From: Chloroflexota bacterium
GTDB taxonomy: Bacteria; Chloroflexota; Limnocylindria; Limnocylindrales; CSP1-4
Assembly (NCBI GenBank): GCA_021785115.1
Contig: JAJYGO010000329.1
Coordinates: forward strand, 1 to 9,538
DNA: 9,538 nucleotides
Direction of reading: 5' to 3'
Shown here: one piece after another, positions 6,742 through 9,538 of the stretch
Layout of the letters: each line of letters starts with the position of its first letter
Numbering within the stretch: the first letter of the stretch is position 1
Notes under the pieces: model-generated
The model's input: the letters and a program-made list of their open reading frames with translations, nothing else
Database searches by the model: none
What the model was told of the DNA's origin: nothing
Program-made: the position numbers and the translations under genes

Positions 6742-8511
6742 TCAGCCCGGCAGTGTCTCGTCGACGGAGAGGACCCGCGGGTCCGTCAGCGCGTGCACGA
6801 GACTCGTGCCCGGCGCCTCCAGGGCTTCGCAGATCGCGGCGTCCACGTCGCGGTCGTGCTCGACCCGGATGCCGCGCGCGCCGCAGGCTTGCGCCACGCG
6901 GGCGAAGTCGATCCGGCCGAGGTCCGTCCCGGCCACGCGACCCGGGTGCGCGCGTTCCTGGTGCATCCGGATCGTGCCGTACATGCCGTTGTCGAACGCG
7001 ACGACGGTCAGCGGGAGTCGCTCGCGGACGGCCGTCTCGAGCTCGGCCATCAGCATCGCGAGGCCCCCGTCGCCCGCGAGGGCGATCGCTCGTCGCGGGC
7101 GGCCCTCGACGTCGCGCGCGGCGATGCCGGCCCCGATCGCCGCCGGAAGCGCATACCCCATCGCGCCCGACGTCGGCCCGAGGAACCGCGCGCCCGGCGG
7201 AAGGCGCAGGTGGCGAGCCGCCCAGCCGGCGAAGTTGCCTGCGTCCGTCACCACGATCGCGTCCGGGGGCATCCGTCGGGCGAGCGCTCCGACGATCGAT
7301 GCCGGGTGCACCGGGTCGCCAGGGTGCCGGGGACCGGTCTCGGGCAGCTCGGACGCCGCGAGGTAGGCGGCCCGATCGCCGGCGATCTGGCCGGACCGAT
7401 CCGGCGGCCGCAGGCCGGGATCGGCCCGGAGCAGCTCGAGCGCCGACGTGAGGAACGCGCGAGTGTCCGCTCGCAGCGACACCGCTGGCGGGCGGGGACG
7501 TGCCCCGGGCAGCGGCTCGACCGGCGCCGTTGGCCGCTCGACCCCCTCGTTCCCCGAGGCCTGCCGTTCGGGCGCGGCGGGCAGCGGCTCGACGTCGACG
7601 TGCAGCAGCGTCGTCGTCTCCGCGGGCACCGCGTACTCGAACGTCGCGACCTCCGAGAGGCGCGTCCCGAGCGCGAGGACGACGTCGGCGTCGAGAAGCT
7701 GGCGCCGGACGTTTCGCGGCGCGGACAGCCCGGTCGAACCGAGGTAGCGAGGCGAATCGTTGGGGAAGACGTCGGGGCGGCGCCACGCCGACATCACGGG
7801 CACGTCCGCGGCTTCCGCGAACGCGACGAGGTCGGCGACCGCGCGTGCGCGGAGGACGCCCGCGCCGGCGAGCACGACCGGGCGCCGGGCGGTCACGAGC
7901 CGCCGGAGGATCGTTGCGACGGCCTCGCGGTCCGGCGTTTCCGGTCCGGCGGACGGCACGCCGAACGCGTCCGGCGTCGCGTGACCCGTCGAGTTCTCCT
8001 CGCCGGCCTCCTCGAGCAGCACGTCCTCGGGGAGCGAGAGCAGCACGGGCCCCGGCCGGCCGTCTGTCGCCTGCCGGACGAGCGCCGCGACGGCCTCGCC
8101 GATGGTCGCAGGATCGTCGAGCTCCGCCGCGGCCTTGCACAGGCCGCCGAACGTCGAGACCAGGTCCGCCTCCTGGAACGCCTCGCGGCCCCGCAGGCTG
8201 CGTGGCACCTGGCCGGCGATCGCCACCAGCGGCGCCGAGTCGGCGCGCGCCGTGTGGAGTGCGATCGACAGGTTGGCCGTCCCGACCGCCCGGGTGACGA
8301 GGCAGACCGCGGGCCGCCCAGTGAGCTGCGCGTAGCCCTCGGCCATGAAGCCTGCGCCCGCCTCGTGTCGCGTCGCGACGAGCCGGATCGACGAGTCGCG
8401 AAGCGCGTCGAGGACCTCGAGGAAGCTCTCCCCGGGGACGGTGAACGCGTGCCGGACACCGCCACGCTCGAGCGAGTCGACGACGCGGCGGCCGGCGGTC
8501 AGGCGTGGCAT
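6742..8511 (-). CDS. Thiamine-diphosphate-binding enzyme, acetolactate synthase-like
   Basis: Enzyme of the acetolactate synthase/pyruvate oxidase superfamily, 589 residues, with the standard three domains. The N-terminal pyrimidine-binding domain (1-170) has the catalytic Glu50 in RHEAGAGFMAEGYA and the family stretch PLVAIAGQVP (94-103) and AFQEAD (111-116). The central domain is at about 195-345. The C-terminal PP-binding domain (400-580) has GDGG (480-483) followed by N508, which bind Mg2+ and the diphosphate. It lacks the FDDR motif of true biosynthetic acetolactate synthases and has GTRLSEVATFEYAVP (282-296) instead, and no small-subunit gene is adjacent. It is therefore likely a catabolic or uncharacterised decarboxylase/lyase; the substrate is unknown. 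Residues of about 309-340 form a Pro-rich insert bounded by repeated EPLP. Start ATG 8511 fits the family N-terminus (MPRLTAGRRVVDSL). It is convergent with the phosphatase and divergent from the lipid kinase. Confidence 0.92.
   Translation of the reverse strand: MPRLTAGRRVVDSLERGGVRHAFTVPGESFLEVLDALRDSSIRLVATRHEAGAGFMAEGYAQLTGRPAVCLVTRAVGTANLSIALHTARADSAPLVAIAGQVPRSLRGREAFQEADLVSTFGGLCKAAAELDDPATIGEAVAALVRQATDGRPGPVLLSLPEDVLLEEAGEENSTGHATPDAFGVPSAGPETPDREAVATILRRLVTARRPVVLAGAGVLRARAVADLVAFAEAADVPVMSAWRRPDVFPNDSPRYLGSTGLSAPRNVRRQLLDADVVLALGTRLSEVATFEYAVPAETTTLLHVDVEPLPAAPERQASGNEGVERPTAPVEPLPGARPRPPAVSLRADTRAFLTSALELLRADPGLRPPDRSGQIAGDRAAYLAASELPETGPRHPGDPVHPASIVGALARRMPPDAIVVTDAGNFAGWAARHLRLPPGARFLGPTSGAMGYALPAAIGAGIAARDVEGRPRRAIALAGDGGLAMLMAELETAVRERLPLTVVAFDNGMYGTIRMHQERAHPGRVAGTDLGRIDFARVAQACGARGIRVEHDRDVDAAICEALEAPGTSLVHALTDPRVLSVDETLPG
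7507..7593. repeat. 15-bp direct repeats flanking an in-frame 72-bp segment of the ThDP gene
   Basis: GGGCAGCGGCTCGAC occurs exactly at 7507-7521 and 7579-7593. The start-to-start distance is 72 bp, or 24 codons, so both copies encode the same residues around EPLP in the minus-strand gene (residues 309-312 and 333-336). The DNA between the copies is not itself repeated. Confidence 0.85.
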
Positions 8512-8629
8512 GTCCGCGCGATGGTACCCGGCGGGCAGACGCGGATGCGGCGCGACGTGTAGCGTGTCACCGGCAGCGTGCGGCTCCGTCGCGCGGCGGG
8601 CGGCGAGCACCTGCGCACCCGGCGGTCTC
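8512..8629. promoter_or_regulatory. Divergent intergenic region between ThDP enzyme and lipid kinase genes
   Basis: This 118-bp spacer separates two divergent genes and must hold both promoters. On the minus strand the best element is TACCAT at 8521-8526. On the plus strand TAGCGT at 8560-8565 is a possible -10 hexamer about 64 nt before the kinase GTG, but no matching -35 is seen. No small gene or strong inverted repeat is visible. Confidence 0.4.
8521..8526 (-). promoter_or_regulatory. -10 hexamer (TACCAT) for the ThDP enzyme gene
   Basis: Read on the minus strand, TACCAT fits TANNNT and ends 9 nt before the ATG at 8511. This predicts a leader of only zero to about three bases. No Shine-Dalgarno precedes the ATG, consistent with leaderless or near-leaderless translation. 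The region 16-18 bp upstream does not resemble TTGACA. Confidence 0.4.
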
Positions 8630-9538
8630 GTGCGCGTTCGCATCATCGACAACCCCTGGTCGTTCCGCGGCCCGTACCCCGTCCACCGCGTCCTGCCCGT
8701 CCTCCGGCGGGCGGGGTGGTCGGTCGACGTCGTCCACCGGACGCGGCTGCTGAGCGTCCGCCGCCAGGTCGAGGAGGCACTCGACGCGGGCGCGTCGCTG
8801 GTCGTCGGGGCCGGCGGCGACGGGACGCTGCGCGACGTGGCCGACGTGCTGGCCGGTCGCGATGCCGCCCTCGGCGTCCTGCCCGGCGGGACGGCGAACC
8901 TGTGGGCACACGAGCTCGGCGTCGCGGGATCTCCGGAACACGCGGCGAGAGGCCTCGTCGACTCCGATGTCAGGCGGATGGACATGGGACGAGTCGTCCA
9001 TCCCGACGGCCGGTTCATCCGGTTCCTGTTGATGGCCGGCGTGGGGATCGACGGGCTCATGCTCGACCACACCGACCCCCGGCTGAAGGTCCGTCTCGGC
9101 GCCGCGGGAATCGCGGTCGGCGCGCTGCGCGCGATCCCCGACTACCGGCCGTTCGACGTGCAGCTCTCCGTCGACGGACGGCCGGCATGGGAGGGCCGCG
9201 TGCTCCAGGTGATCGTCGGCAACTCGCGGCTCTATGCGAACGTCGTCGACGCGACACCCGACGCGCTGGTCGATGACGGCCTGCTCGACGTGACGATCAT
9301 CCCTTCCGGCGACCTGCAGCTGGCGGTCCGGCTCGGATGGTCGCTCGCGCTCCATCGCCGGCCCGACGGCGACGTGCCGCGCTTCCGGGGGCGGGAGCTC
9401 GAGCTGCGGACTGCCGTCGCGCCGCCGATGGAGGTGGACGGCAGTCACGTCCGGCGGGAGTCGCTCGAAGGGGCGGGGGATCGGCCGTACCGGATCGTTG
9501 CCGAGCCGCTCGCGGTCGCCGTCCGCGTGCCGACCGAC
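8630..9538 (+). CDS. Diacylglycerol/sphingosine kinase-like lipid kinase (partial, 3' end outside window)
   Basis: Member of the DAGK catalytic family (DgkB/YegS/LCB5-like), which phosphorylates lipid hydroxyls such as diacylglycerol with ATP. The 303 visible residues are nearly a full-length protein. The nucleotide-binding motif GGDGT is at 62-66, followed by LGVLPGGTANLWAHELG (81-97), the family's second glycine-rich motif. AGVGIDGLM (136-144) and DGLLDVTII (216-224) belong to the C-terminal beta-sandwich, and MEVDGS (267-272) is the usual late conserved turn. The N-terminal motif, normally NPxSG, reads NPWSFRG here (8-14), a mild departure. The start GTG at 8630 gives MRVRIIDNPW, placing the first strand correctly; no better in-frame start lies upstream. 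Products in this family feed phosphatidic acid recycling or lipid glycosylation; which lipid is used here is unknown. It is divergent from the ThDP enzyme gene. Confidence 0.9.
   Translation, partial: MRVRIIDNPWSFRGPYPVHRVLPVLRRAGWSVDVVHRTRLLSVRRQVEEALDAGASLVVGAGGDGTLRDVADVLAGRDAALGVLPGGTANLWAHELGVAGSPEHAARGLVDSDVRRMDMGRVVHPDGRFIRFLLMAGVGIDGLMLDHTDPRLKVRLGAAGIAVGALRAIPDYRPFDVQLSVDGRPAWEGRVLQVIVGNSRLYANVVDATPDALVDDGLLDVTIIPSGDLQLAVRLGWSLALHRRPDGDVPRFRGRELELRTAVAPPMEVDGSHVRRESLEGAGDRPYRIVAEPLAVAVRVPTD

Noticed and set aside
6742..8511. Calling the ThDP enzyme a biosynthetic acetolactate synthase (ilvB)
   Set aside because: It lacks the FDDR-type motif and has no adjacent regulatory subunit or branched-chain amino acid genes.
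8512..9072. N-terminal extension of the ThDP enzyme frame to 776 codons
   Set aside because: The extension is antisense to the lipid kinase and unlike ThDP enzymes. The family N-terminus begins at 8511.
8567..9448. A 293-codon minus-strand frame opposite the lipid kinase
   Set aside because: Its translation is rich in His, Asp, Glu and Arg with no recognisable fold, while the plus strand carries intact DAGK motifs throughout.

Overview
The window is very GC-rich (about 70% or more by eye) and densely coded on both strands. Codons end mostly in G or C, GTG starts are common, and two genes carry a TANNNT -10 hexamer almost touching the start codon. This suggests a high-GC Gram-positive-like lineage such as an Actinomycetota (for example Thermoleophilia) or a high-GC Chloroflexota. 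That placement is inference; there is no rRNA or tRNA here to fix it.

Layout. Positions 1-1706 (minus strand) hold the first two genes of an OpuC/ProVW-type osmolyte uptake system: a CBS-domain ATPase and the start of its permease, which runs off the left edge. Positions 1821-5572 (minus strand, upstream of it in transcription) hold a tightly packed four-gene ABC-2 block in the order ATPase, permease, ATPase, permease. It may form one asymmetric exporter or two related ones. Positions 5812-6648 (plus) encode an inositol-monophosphatase-family phosphatase, transcribed divergently from the ABC-2 block. Positions 6742-8511 (minus) encode a thiamine-diphosphate enzyme of the acetolactate synthase/pyruvate oxidase superfamily, convergent with the phosphatase. 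Positions 8630-9538 (plus) encode a diacylglycerol/sphingosine-kinase-like lipid kinase cut by the right edge and divergent from the ThDP enzyme. No gap between genes exceeds about 240 bp.

The first six genes are all membrane transport. The four ABC-2 genes are linked by overlapping or very short junctions and are probably co-translated; the osmolyte pair follows after 114 bp and may be a separate unit. The three right-hand genes are single-gene units with no evident shared pathway. I found no defence system, mobile element, CRISPR array or RNA gene. The most unusual features are a 19-codon mini-ORF bridging two ABC-2 genes through TGATG junctions on both sides, a 72-bp in-frame segment flanked by 15-bp direct repeats inside the ThDP enzyme, and a repeat-rich, hairpin-rich spacer between the convergent genes.
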